Shown: positions 8,697 through 16,484 of the stretch, in pieces
Numbering within the stretch: the first letter of the stretch is position 1
Layout: the number at the start of each line of letters is the position of its first letter
NCBI GenBank assembly: GCA_903837135.1
Contig: CAILTK010000056.1
Coordinates: forward strand, 62,001-126,000
Direction of reading: 5' to 3'
Length of the DNA stretch: 64,000 nucleotides
Source: an uncultured Caulobacterales bacterium
GTDB lineage: Bacteria > Pseudomonadota > Alphaproteobacteria > Caulobacterales > Caulobacteraceae
The notes under the pieces: generated by a model
Database searches by the model: none
Told to the model about the DNA's origin: nothing
The model's input: the letters and a program-made list of their open reading frames with translations, nothing else
Position numbers and translations under genes: made by a program

Positions 8697-10115
8697 ATGA
8701 GCACGCCGGCGCCGGAAGAACAGCTCGCCGCCCTCGATGCGGCCATCGTCGCGCGGCCCGACCACGTCGAACTCTATTATCATCGCGCCGCCGTGCTGGC
8801 GCGGCTCGGCCGGACCGATGCGGCGCGCCAGGACTACCTCGCGGCGCTTGCGCTCGACCCGGCCCATTTCGGCGCCCTCACCGATCTGGGCGGCCTGCTC
8901 TACGCCACCGATTTCCGCTCGGCCGCGCGGCTGGTTTACGCCGAGGCGGTCAAGCATCACCCGGGCGAGCCGATCGCCCGCATCAACCTGGCCAACGCCT
9001 TGCTCGCCAACGACGCGCTTGAGGAGGCGCGGTTTCAGTTCGAGACGGCGCTGCGCCTCGCGCCGGACCATCCCGACGCCCACCAGGGGCTCGCCAACCT
9101 GTTGCAGCAGATCGGCGACAGCGACGGGGCGGAGGCGCATCGCCGGCGGAGCTATGGCCGCCGCGGGCTCCTGCACACGCCGCATCTCGGGGACGGCGAG
9201 CCTTGCCGGGTGCTGATCCTGGCCTCGGCGGCCGGCGGCAATGTGCCGACCCGGTTCATCCTCGATCCGGCCACGTTCGAAACCCACACCCTGGCGGTCG
9301 AGGCCTTTGCGCCGGGGGCGTCGCTGCCCGCGCATGCGGTGGTGTTCAACACGGTCGGCGACGCGGATCTGTCGCCCGAGGCCTTCGACGCCGCCGAACG
9401 GGTGCTGGCGCACACCGCCGCGCCGGTGATCAATCCGCCCGCGCGGGTGCGGGCGACCGACCGTCAGAGCAATGCGCGGAGACTGGCGCGCGTGCCGGGG
9501 GTGATCGCGCCGCGCGTGGACACGGTGGACCGCGAGGCGGTCGCGGCGCGGGCGGCGGAGCTCGGCTATCCGCTGCTGCTGCGCAGTCCGGGCTATCATA
9601 CCGGCCGACACTTCACCAAGGTCGACCACGCGGACGCCCTCGCCGCCGCGCTCGCCGCCCTGCCCGGCCGCGACCTCCTGCTGATCCAGTATCTCGATGC
9701 GCGGGACGCCGATGGGCGATCCCGCAAATACCGGGCGATGATGATCGGCGGCGCCCTGTTCCCACTCCACCTCGCCGTCTCCGACGACTGGAAGGTGCAC
9801 TATTTCACCTCCGCCATGGCGGACCAGCCGGCCTACCGCGCCGAGGAGGAGGCCTTCCTGAACGACATGGCGGCCGTGATCGGCCCTCGCGCCATGCGCG
9901 CGCTCGAAGGGATCCGGGACGTCCTCGCCCTCGACTACGCCGGGGTCGATTTCGGGCTCTCCGCCGACGGCTCGGTGCTGCTGTTCGAGGCCAACGCCAC
10001 CATGGTGGTCAATCCGCCCGCGGCGGAGCCGGTGTGGGACTATCGCCGCGCTCCGACCGCCCGCATCCTCGACGCGGCGCGGAGCCTCGTCCTTGAACGC
10101 GGCCTCCCGAGATGA
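8697..10115 (+). CDS. TPR protein with C-terminal ATP-grasp domain
   Basis: A 472-residue protein. Residues about 5-150 are three to four tetratricopeptide repeats (for example ELYYHRAAVLARLGRTDAAR, then PIARINLANALLANDALEEA and PDAHQGLANLLQQIGDSDGA). A Rossmann-like linker at about 165-255 contains RVLILASAAGGN. Residues about 260-470 are an ATP-grasp domain: YPLLLRSPGYHTGRHFTKV, DLLLIQYLD and the terminal DYAGVDFGLSADGSVLLFEANATMV, with the acidic and Asn residues that hold Mg-ATP. The TPRs probably dock a protein partner, so the ligase may act on a protein or carrier-bound substrate. Its last codon overlaps an in-frame ATG of the porin frame, but the porin signal peptide starts 100 bp later. 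Confidence 0.8.
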   Translation: MSTPAPEEQLAALDAAIVARPDHVELYYHRAAVLARLGRTDAARQDYLAALALDPAHFGALTDLGGLLYATDFRSAARLVYAEAVKHHPGEPIARINLANALLANDALEEARFQFETALRLAPDHPDAHQGLANLLQQIGDSDGAEAHRRRSYGRRGLLHTPHLGDGEPCRVLILASAAGGNVPTRFILDPATFETHTLAVEAFAPGASLPAHAVVFNTVGDADLSPEAFDAAERVLAHTAAPVINPPARVRATDRQSNARRLARVPGVIAPRVDTVDREAVAARAAELGYPLLLRSPGYHTGRHFTKVDHADALAAALAALPGRDLLLIQYLDARDADGRSRKYRAMMIGGALFPLHLAVSDDWKVHYFTSAMADQPAYRAEEEAFLNDMAAVIGPRAMRALEGIRDVLALDYAGVDFGLSADGSVLLFEANATMVVNPPAAEPVWDYRRAPTARILDAARSLVLERGLPR

Positions 10116-10125
10116 CGGCTCCTAG

Positions 10126-10152
10126 GTCATCACCGAGTCATGGTCGCGTCAT
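10126..10152 (+). promoter_or_regulatory. Three GTCAT direct repeats at 11-bp period, PhoB-like
   Basis: GTCAT occurs at 10126-10130, 10137-10141 and 10148-10152, an exact 11-bp periodicity upstream of the porin gene (start 10214). PhoB/OmpR-family response regulators bind 11-bp direct repeats, and the Pho-box core is TGTCAT. The bases before GTCAT vary here, so PhoB itself is inferred. Confidence 0.45.
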
Positions 10153-10213
10153 AGTCACCGGGTTCAGCAACCGGTGCGCCCTCGGGTCGACGGACGAATT
10201 CGGCGGAGGGGCG

Positions 10214-11551
10214 ATGTCATTCCTGAAAGGCGCGGCGTGCGTGCTTGTTCTCGCCGGCGCTCCGCTCGCCGCTCGCGCCGAGGACCCGGCGGCGCTCGTC
10301 GGCGGCGGCGAGACCGACGTCATCGCCGTCCATGCTCAGGCGACCCTGACCGATCAGTATCATCCGCGTTTCAGCTCTCCGTACGCGGGGCCCAACAGCC
10401 TCAACCCCGGCCAGCGCGGCGACGAGACCACCGACGCGACCGTCTATCTGGGCGTCCGCCTGTGGCGCGGCGCCGAATTCTGGGCCGATCCGGAGATCGA
10501 CCAGGGGTTCGGCCTGTCGGGCACGCTGGGGGTGGACGCCTTCACCAGCGGTGAAGCCTACAAGGTCGGCAAGAGCACGCCCTACCCCAAGCTGCAGCGC
10601 GCATTTCTACGGCAGACGATCGATCTCGGCGGCGCCAAGGCGAAGACCGACGCCGACCTCAACACCTTCACCGGTGAAACCACCGAGAACCGCCTGGTGC
10701 TGACCATCGGCAAGTTCGGCGTGGTGGACGTGTTCGACACCAACAAATACGCCCACGACGCCCGCAACGACTTCTTGAACTGGGCGCTGATCGACACCGG
10801 GACCTACGACTACGCCGCCAACGCCTGGGGCTACTCCTATGGCGCGGCGCTCGAATGGTATCAGGGCCAGTGGACCGTGCGCGGCGGCCTGTTCGATCTT
10901 TCGATCGTGCCCAACAGCACCCACCTCGACCAGCACGCCCACCAGTATCAGATGGATGGCGAGATCGAGCGCCGTTACACCCTGTCGGGCCGGCAGGGCG
11001 CCGTGCGGCTGACCGGCTTCGTCAGCGACGGGCGCATGGCGCGCTATGCCGACGCGACGGCGCTCGCCCTGGCGACCGGCGACCGGGCCGATCTCGCCCT
11101 GGTCAGGCATTTCCATGCCCGTACGGGAGTCTCTGTAAACCTGGAGCAGGCCCTTGGCGACGATCTGGGCGTCTTCGTCCGCGCCGGCCATTCCGACCCG
11201 CGGATCGAGGCCTTCGAGTTCACCGACATGGCTACCTCCGTCGCCGTCGGACTTTCGCTCAAGGGCGCCCGCTGGCGCCGCAAGGACGACACCGTCGGCC
11301 TGGCGGTGGAGCGCGGCGAGATCGGCCACGACGCCATCGCCTACTTCAACGCCGGCGGCCTCGGCATTCTGGCGGGCGACGGAAAGCTGCCGCACCCGGG
11401 GCCGGAGACCGTGGTGGAGGCCTATTACAGCCTCCCGATGGCCAAATACGCCCACCTGACCGCCGACTACCAGTTCGTCGACAACCCCGCGTTCAACCGC
11501 GATCGGGGGCCGGTTTCGGTATTCGGTCTCAGGCTGCACGTTCAGCTTTAA
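10214..11551 (+). CDS. OprB-like carbohydrate-selective porin
   Basis: A 445-residue outer-membrane protein. I placed the start at the ATG at 10214, which has GGAGG a few bases upstream and gives a clean signal peptide (hydrophobic core CVLVLAGAPLA, cleavage near ARA-ED); the in-frame ATG at 10112 would put about 34 residues of non-signal sequence in front. The mature protein has OprB-type features: LTDQYHPRF near the N-terminus, ATVYLGVRLWRGAEFWADPE, the conserved NRLVLTIGKFGVVDVFDTN and FLNWALIDTGTYDYAAN, and a terminal strand ending VFGLRLHVQL. Such porins pass sugars or other small polar solutes through the outer membrane. Expression may be controlled through the 11-bp repeats upstream. 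Confidence 0.82.
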   Translation: MSFLKGAACVLVLAGAPLAARAEDPAALVGGGETDVIAVHAQATLTDQYHPRFSSPYAGPNSLNPGQRGDETTDATVYLGVRLWRGAEFWADPEIDQGFGLSGTLGVDAFTSGEAYKVGKSTPYPKLQRAFLRQTIDLGGAKAKTDADLNTFTGETTENRLVLTIGKFGVVDVFDTNKYAHDARNDFLNWALIDTGTYDYAANAWGYSYGAALEWYQGQWTVRGGLFDLSIVPNSTHLDQHAHQYQMDGEIERRYTLSGRQGAVRLTGFVSDGRMARYADATALALATGDRADLALVRHFHARTGVSVNLEQALGDDLGVFVRAGHSDPRIEAFEFTDMATSVAVGLSLKGARWRRKDDTVGLAVERGEIGHDAIAYFNAGGLGILAGDGKLPHPGPETVVEAYYSLPMAKYAHLTADYQFVDNPAFNRDRGPVSVFGLRLHVQL

Positions 11552-11608
11552 TGTCTCAGGCAGTCCTACTGCCGGTCATCGAAATAGCTGATCCATCTCA
11601 ATTCCATA

Positions 11609-11731
11609 CCGCTCATCCCGGCGAATGCCGGGACCCAGATCGTATGGAGCGCTCGCATGAGGTCTTGGCGCCAAGGTTTTTGATCGACGGCGCTTTATGA
11701 TCTGGATCCCGGCATTCGCCGGGATGAGCGG
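11609..11731 (+). repeat. Dispersed inverted-repeat element, copy 1
   Basis: A 123-bp element with terminal arms CCGCTCATCCCGGCGAATGC and its near-complement ending GGGATGAGCGG. The core holds CGTATGG near one end and GCTTTATGATCTGG near the other. It fills much of the 295-bp gap between the porin gene and the PLP-protein gene. The same arms and core recur at 25242-25364 and, inverted, at 42895-43014. No transposase is encoded, so it is a non-autonomous REP- or MITE-like element. Confidence 0.85.
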
Positions 11732-11821
11732 AGAAGAGTCAAAGATATTGAAGGTTGGACAAGGCGCCAGTCGGGCCGCCACGACGTCGGCCCCCCGCGA
11801 CTTTTCGACGCCGGCCACATC

Positions 11822-11827
11822 GTTAAC
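11822..11827. promoter_or_regulatory. GTTAAC, possible CtrA half site
   Basis: GTTAAC stands 20 bp upstream of the ATG of the PLP-fold protein gene. On the opposite strand TTGC precedes TTAAC at the 7-bp CtrA spacing, a partial match only. Confidence 0.3.
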
Positions 11828-11846
11828 CGCGACGCAATAGCGACGG

Positions 11847-13478
11847 ATGCACTCTTCGTCCTCCAGCGAAGGGGAATTCGTGGTTCAAGCTCGACCTGTT
11901 CCGCGGCCGACCAGGGCAGCGGGACCCGCCAGGATCACGCCCCTGACCGCGGCCGGCGCGCTTTCCGGTGTGCTGTTCTCCGGTGGCGACGTCCGCCTCG
12001 GCCTCGATCCCCTCACCGGCGCCAGCCGGTACGGCTGCCGGCCTCTACCGGCGGCGACCCTGGCCGCCTTCGGCTCCTCCACCGCCTCGACCGTCTCGGA
12101 GACCGCCTACGCGGCGGCTGAGGTCCTGCGCGAGCGCTTCGCCCTGGCGCCGACGGAGCTGCGCGGCCGGCTCGCCCGGCTGGAGATGGCGCGCCTGCGC
12201 TTCGAACTGATCCATCTTTGCGGCCTCGCCGACCTGCCGGGACTCGAGGTGCTGTTCGCCCCCTCGGGCACCGACCTGCACCTGATCGCCGCCGACCTGT
12301 TCGGCGACCGGCTGTTCGGCCAGGCCGTCGCCATCCTGCCCGATCCCGCCGAGACCGGCAGCGGCGTACCCCAGGCCCTGTCCGGCCGCCACTTCGCCGC
12401 CGACACGCCCACCGGGACCCCGGTGGTCGCGGGCGAACCGGTCAGGGGCATGGCGCCGCTCGAGACCATCAGCATCGCCGTGCGCGGGACCAACGGCGCC
12501 GCGCGGCCCGCGCTGGCGATCGACGCCGAGGTCGAAGATCTGGCCAAGGGCCTGATCGCCCAGGGAAAACGCGTGCTACTGGTGCTGGTCGACGGCTCCA
12601 AGACCGGGCTGATCGCTCCCAGCCCCGCCTGTGCTCTCAGGATCAAGCAAGCGTCGCCGCAGGCCGTCGACGTGCTGGTCGACGCCTGCCAGTTCCGTCT
12701 CTCCGCCGCGACGCTCCGCACCTATCTCGAGCACGACTTTCTCGTCGCGGTCACCGGCTCGAAATTCCTGACCGGTCCGACCTTCTCCGGAGCCCTGTTC
12801 GTCCCGCCGGCCATCGCCGGCCGGCTCGCCGCGCGCGGCAGCTGCGAGGGCCTCGCCGACTACTGCGCCGCCGTCGAATGGCCCGCGGACTGGGCCGGCT
12901 GCGCCGGCCTCGGCGCGGATTTCAATCTCGGGCTGATGTTGCGCTGGGAGGCGGCCCTGGGGGAGCTTCGCGCCTTCCGCCGCCTGGCCGACGCCGACGT
13001 CGCCGGCGTGTTCGGGCGGTTCGGCGTGGTCGCGATGGCCGAACTGGGCGCCAACCCGGCGTTCGACCCCGTGCCCCTGGCCGACCTTTCCATCCGCTTC
13101 GACGGCGAACCTCGTTGGGACACCGTTCCGACCATCTTCCCCTTCCTGCTTCGGCACGTCCGCGACGGCGCCGCGGGCGAGCTGTTCCATCGGGACGAGA
13201 CCCTGAAGGTCTACGCCGCGCTGCGGACGCCGCTGTCGCCGCGCCCCGGCTCCCGTCTGACCCGCGAACAGCTGACCCTGCCGGTCGAGCTCGGCCAACC
13301 CGTGAACCTCGGTGTGCGCGACGGTGTGCCGATCAGTGCACTGAGGATCTGCGCCAGCGCCCGACTGGCCGTGGAGGCGCTGTCGGGCGGCGAGGCGGCG
13401 ATGACCGCCCGCGCCAGGGACGCCCTGGCCAAGACCGCCGAGATCGCCTGGCGGATCTCCAACGGGGCCCCGCTCTAA
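11847..13478 (+). CDS. PLP-dependent fold-type I enzyme, function unknown
   Basis: A 543-residue protein from the ATG at 11847. A GTG at 11880 preceded by AAGGGG is an equally good start and would remove 11 residues. The core has the layout of fold-type I PLP enzymes: a small N-terminal domain, FAPSGTDLHLIAADLF as the cofactor phosphate-binding region, VLVDACQFR as the Asp that holds the pyridine nitrogen, and AVTGSKFLTGPTFSGALF in which the Lys of SKF is the likely Schiff-base residue. It is longer than usual aminotransferases or cysteine desulfurases, and I do not recognise a named subfamily. The gene stands alone between a repeat element and a terminator-like hairpin, with a TTAAC half site in its promoter. 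Confidence 0.65.
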   Translation: MHSSSSSEGEFVVQARPVPRPTRAAGPARITPLTAAGALSGVLFSGGDVRLGLDPLTGASRYGCRPLPAATLAAFGSSTASTVSETAYAAAEVLRERFALAPTELRGRLARLEMARLRFELIHLCGLADLPGLEVLFAPSGTDLHLIAADLFGDRLFGQAVAILPDPAETGSGVPQALSGRHFAADTPTGTPVVAGEPVRGMAPLETISIAVRGTNGAARPALAIDAEVEDLAKGLIAQGKRVLLVLVDGSKTGLIAPSPACALRIKQASPQAVDVLVDACQFRLSAATLRTYLEHDFLVAVTGSKFLTGPTFSGALFVPPAIAGRLAARGSCEGLADYCAAVEWPADWAGCAGLGADFNLGLMLRWEAALGELRAFRRLADADVAGVFGRFGVVAMAELGANPAFDPVPLADLSIRFDGEPRWDTVPTIFPFLLRHVRDGAAGELFHRDETLKVYAALRTPLSPRPGSRLTREQLTLPVELGQPVNLGVRDGVPISALRICASARLAVEALSGGEAAMTARARDALAKTAEIAWRISNGAPL

Positions 13479-13515
13479 GCAGGGATTCGTTGGCTCGGCG
13501 ACGGATTCCTGCTTG

Positions 13516-13541
13516 AGCCCTTTGAAAGAGCGGGCTTTTTT
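13516..13541 (+). terminator. Possible terminator after the PLP protein
   Basis: AGCCC (13516-13520) and GGGCT (13532-13536) can form a short stem over an 11-nt loop, followed directly by a T run. It sits 38 bp after the stop codon. The stem is only 5 bp, so it is a weak candidate. Confidence 0.4.
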
Positions 13542-13655
13542 CGGAAAACCGCGCGACCCTTTTCCGAAATCCTGCCTGGCCTCACCGGCGCCATTTCCGT
13601 TGCCGCGAAGACGGCCCGGTCGTACCCTTCCCTCAGTTTCGAGGAGGAGCCTGCG

Positions 13656-14141
13656 ATGGCCGCGTATACGATCGACCTCAACGGCCGGAAGCGGAGCGTG
13701 GAGGCGGACGCCGACATGCCCCTGCTGTGGGTGCTGCGCGATGTGGTCGGCGCCAAGGGCACCAAGTTCGGCTGCGGCGCGGCCTACTGCGGCGCCTGCA
13801 CGGTGATGCTCGACGGCGCGGCCATCCGCTCGTGCCAGATGCCGATCTCCCGGGTCGGCGCGCGCAAGGTGACGACCATCGAGGGCGTGGGCGCCTCGCC
13901 TGTCGGCGCCCGGGTGCAGGCGGCCTGGCTCGAGGTCGACGTGGCCCAGTGCGGCTATTGCCAGGCCGGACAGATCGTCGCCGCCACGGCCCTTCTGCAG
14001 AAGACGCCCAAGCCGACCGACGCGGAGATCGAGGCGTCGATGAACGGCAACCTCTGCCGCTGCGCCACCTACAACCGGATCCGCACGGCGATCCACAAGG
14101 CCGCCGGCATGCCGACACCAGCGGGCGAGGTGGCGGCATGA
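13656..14141 (+). CDS. (2Fe-2S) subunit of a molybdenum hydroxylase, IorA-like
   Basis: A 161-residue small subunit of the xanthine-dehydrogenase family, isoquinoline 1-oxidoreductase type. The N-terminal ferredoxin-like domain carries GCGAAYCGACTVM plus an upstream Cys for the plant-type 2Fe-2S cluster, and the C-terminal four-helix domain carries QCGYCQAGQ and CRCATY for the second cluster. It passes electrons from the molybdenum centre to an external acceptor. GAGGAGG lies 9 nt before the ATG. The stop overlaps the start of the large subunit (ATGA), so the two are coupled and made in equal amounts. No FAD subunit is next to them, as usual for the two-subunit Ior type. Confidence 0.93.
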   Translation: MAAYTIDLNGRKRSVEADADMPLLWVLRDVVGAKGTKFGCGAAYCGACTVMLDGAAIRSCQMPISRVGARKVTTIEGVGASPVGARVQAAWLEVDVAQCGYCQAGQIVAATALLQKTPKPTDAEIEASMNGNLCRCATYNRIRTAIHKAAGMPTPAGEVAA

Positions 14142-16360
14142 ACGCGCATGTGAAGATCGAGACGCCCCGGCTGTCACGCCGCACGATGCTGCGGGCCGGC
14201 GCGGCGGCCGGCGGCGGCCTGTTCCTGTCGGCGCGGCTGCCGGGGATCGCCGCGGCGGCGACGGAGCAGACCGCCGCCCGAACGCTCAACGCCCCAACTC
14301 TGAACGCCCCCGCTCTGAACGCCTATGTGAAGATCGCGCCGGACGGCCTGGTCACCATCGTCGCCAAGAACCCGGAGTGCGGCCAGGGCGTGAAGACCAT
14401 GCTGCCCATGCTGATCGCCGAGGAGCTCGACGTCGACTGGAAGGACGTGCGCATCGTCCAGGCGATGAACGACCCCGTGACCTATCCGCGCCAGTTCGCG
14501 GGCGGCTCGCTGGCCACGCCAATGAACTGGGAGCCGATGCGCCGGGTCGGCGCCGCGGGCCGGCAGATGCTGATCCAGGCCGCCGCGGACACCTGGGGCG
14601 TTCCGGCCGGCGAATGCTCCACCGAGCCCGGCCTGGTGCGCCACGGCGCCTCCGGCAAGAGCCTGCGCTATGGCGAGCTCGCCGCCCGGGCGGCGACGGT
14701 CGCGCCGCCCAAGCTCGAAACGGTGACGCTGAAGGACCCCAAGACCTTCCGCATCATCGGCCGGGCCCAGGCCAACATCGACGGTCCGGCGATCGTCTCC
14801 GGCAAGCCGCTCTACGGCATCGACGTCGAGCTTCCCGGCATGAAGTACGCGGTGTTCCACAAATGCCCGGTCTTCTACGGCCGGTGCCTGGAGGCCAACA
14901 TCCCCGAGGTGAAGGCCATGCCGGGCGTGATCGACCTGCATGTGATCGAAGGCAACAAGGACCTCGGCGGCCTGTCGAGCGGCGTGGCCGTGGTGGCCGA
15001 CAGCTGGTGGCACGCCAACAAGGCGCGCGCCGCCCTGACGCCGCAGTGGGACGAGGGGCCGTTCGGCGGGCACAGCACCGACGGTTATGACGCGCGCGCC
15101 AAGACCCTCGCGCCGGCGGCGCCGCAGCAGATCCTGCGCAAGGACGGCGACGTGGACGCGGCCCTGGCCGGTGCGGCCAAGGTGGTCGAGGCCGAGTACA
15201 GCTATCCCTTCGTCAGCCACCAGCCGCTCGAGCCGCAGAACTGCACGGCGCGCTGGGACGGCGACAAGCTCGAGATCTGGACCTCGACCCAGAACCCCGA
15301 ACCCGGCCGCCAGCTGATCGCCAAGACCCTCGGCGTTCCGGCCGACCACATCGCCATCCACATGATGCGCTGCGGCGGCGGTTTCGGCCGGCGGCTGTCC
15401 AACGACTACATGGTCGAGGCGGCGACGATCGCGAAGAGGGCCGGCGTCCCGATCAAGCTCCTGTGGTCGCGCGAAGACGACATGCGTCACGACATGTACC
15501 GGCCGGGCGGCTACCATTCGTTCAAGGCCGGGCTCGACACATCGGGCAAGCTGGTGGCGTGGAAGACCCACTTCGTCACCTTCTCCCGCGACGGCAAGGT
15601 GGTGAACTCGGGCGACCTCGCGCCGAGCGAGTTCCCGGCCCACTTCGTCCCCGACCTTCAGTTCGGGACGTCGATGATGGAGACGCTGATCCCCACCGGC
15701 CCCATGCGGGCGCCGCGCTCGAACGCCATGTCCTTCGTCCACCAGTCTTTCCTCGACGAGCTGGCCCACGCCGCGGGCCAGGACCCGATCGCCTTCCAGC
15801 TCGCCCTGCTCGACCAGCCGGGCGCGCACGAGGGGTATGACGCGCCGCGCATGGCGGCGGTGGTGCGCGCGGTGGCCGAGCGCTCGGGCTGGGGCAAGCG
15901 CAAGCTGCCGCCCGGCCATGCGCTGGGTTTCGCCCAGTACTACAGCCACCAGGGCTATTTCGCCGAGGTGGTCGAGGCCAGCGTCGCCGCTTCCGGCCGG
16001 GTCAAGGCGCACAAGGTCTGGGTGGTCGGCGACGTCGGCTCGCAGGTGATCAATCCACTGAACGCGGAAAACCAGGTGCAGGGCGCCGTGCTGGACGGGA
16101 TCGGCCAGGCCCTCGGGCTGGAGATCACCTTCGCAAAAGGCCGCACCCAACAGTCGAATTTCGGCGAGTATCCCCTGATCCGCATGGCCGACGCCCCGCC
16201 CGTGGACGTGCACTTCCTGGTCAGCAACCATCCGCCCACCGGCCTTGGCGAACCCGCCCTGCCGCCGGTGATACCCGCCCTCTGCAACGCCGTCTTCGCC
16301 GCCACCGGCAAACGCGTCCGCAGCCTGCCGATCGACCAGGGGATGCTGAAGACGGTGTGA
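14138..16360 (+). CDS. Molybdopterin-binding large subunit, IorB-like
   Basis: A 740-residue aldehyde-oxidase/xanthine-dehydrogenase family protein. The start is the ATG at 14138 that overlaps the small-subunit stop. A twin-arginine motif SRRTMLRAG followed by a hydrophobic stretch shows Tat export to the periplasm. Recognisable parts are PECGQGVKTMLPML, MMRCGGGFGRR around the cofactor, and GLGEPALPPVIPALCNA near the C-terminus, whose Glu is the catalytic base in this family. It hydroxylates an aromatic N-heterocycle or oxidises an aldehyde; the true substrate cannot be read from sequence. Internal length and order match single-chain IorB proteins, so it looks intact. Confidence 0.92.
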   Translation: MNAHVKIETPRLSRRTMLRAGAAAGGGLFLSARLPGIAAAATEQTAARTLNAPTLNAPALNAYVKIAPDGLVTIVAKNPECGQGVKTMLPMLIAEELDVDWKDVRIVQAMNDPVTYPRQFAGGSLATPMNWEPMRRVGAAGRQMLIQAAADTWGVPAGECSTEPGLVRHGASGKSLRYGELAARAATVAPPKLETVTLKDPKTFRIIGRAQANIDGPAIVSGKPLYGIDVELPGMKYAVFHKCPVFYGRCLEANIPEVKAMPGVIDLHVIEGNKDLGGLSSGVAVVADSWWHANKARAALTPQWDEGPFGGHSTDGYDARAKTLAPAAPQQILRKDGDVDAALAGAAKVVEAEYSYPFVSHQPLEPQNCTARWDGDKLEIWTSTQNPEPGRQLIAKTLGVPADHIAIHMMRCGGGFGRRLSNDYMVEAATIAKRAGVPIKLLWSREDDMRHDMYRPGGYHSFKAGLDTSGKLVAWKTHFVTFSRDGKVVNSGDLAPSEFPAHFVPDLQFGTSMMETLIPTGPMRAPRSNAMSFVHQSFLDELAHAAGQDPIAFQLALLDQPGAHEGYDAPRMAAVVRAVAERSGWGKRKLPPGHALGFAQYYSHQGYFAEVVEASVAASGRVKAHKVWVVGDVGSQVINPLNAENQVQGAVLDGIGQALGLEITFAKGRTQQSNFGEYPLIRMADAPPVDVHFLVSNHPPTGLGEPALPPVIPALCNAVFAATGKRVRSLPIDQGMLKTV

Positions 16361-16393
16361 AGCCGGTGCAGGCCGCTCTTCTCTTCTGAGTCA

Positions 16394-16424
16394 TCCTCGG
16401 GCGCGGCGGAGCGGAGCCTGAGGA
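16394..16424. repeat. Small imperfect hairpin, REP-like
   Basis: TCCTCGGGC and GCCTGAGGA form an imperfect 9-bp stem over a purine-rich loop in the 124-bp convergent gap between the IorB-like gene and the alpha/beta-hydrolase gene. It has no T run. It may act as a transcript end or mRNA-stability element. Confidence 0.4.
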
Positions 16425-16484
16425 CCAGCCGCTGATCGGCCAGGCGGGTGCTCCACATGGCTGGTCGCGGCGGCGAAAGCCGGC

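Noticed and set aside
10112-10213. ATG at 10112 as porin start
   Set aside because: It overlaps the previous stop, which looks like coupling, but the residues it adds precede a clear signal peptide that starts at 10214 behind GGAGG, and the GTCAT array would then be coding.
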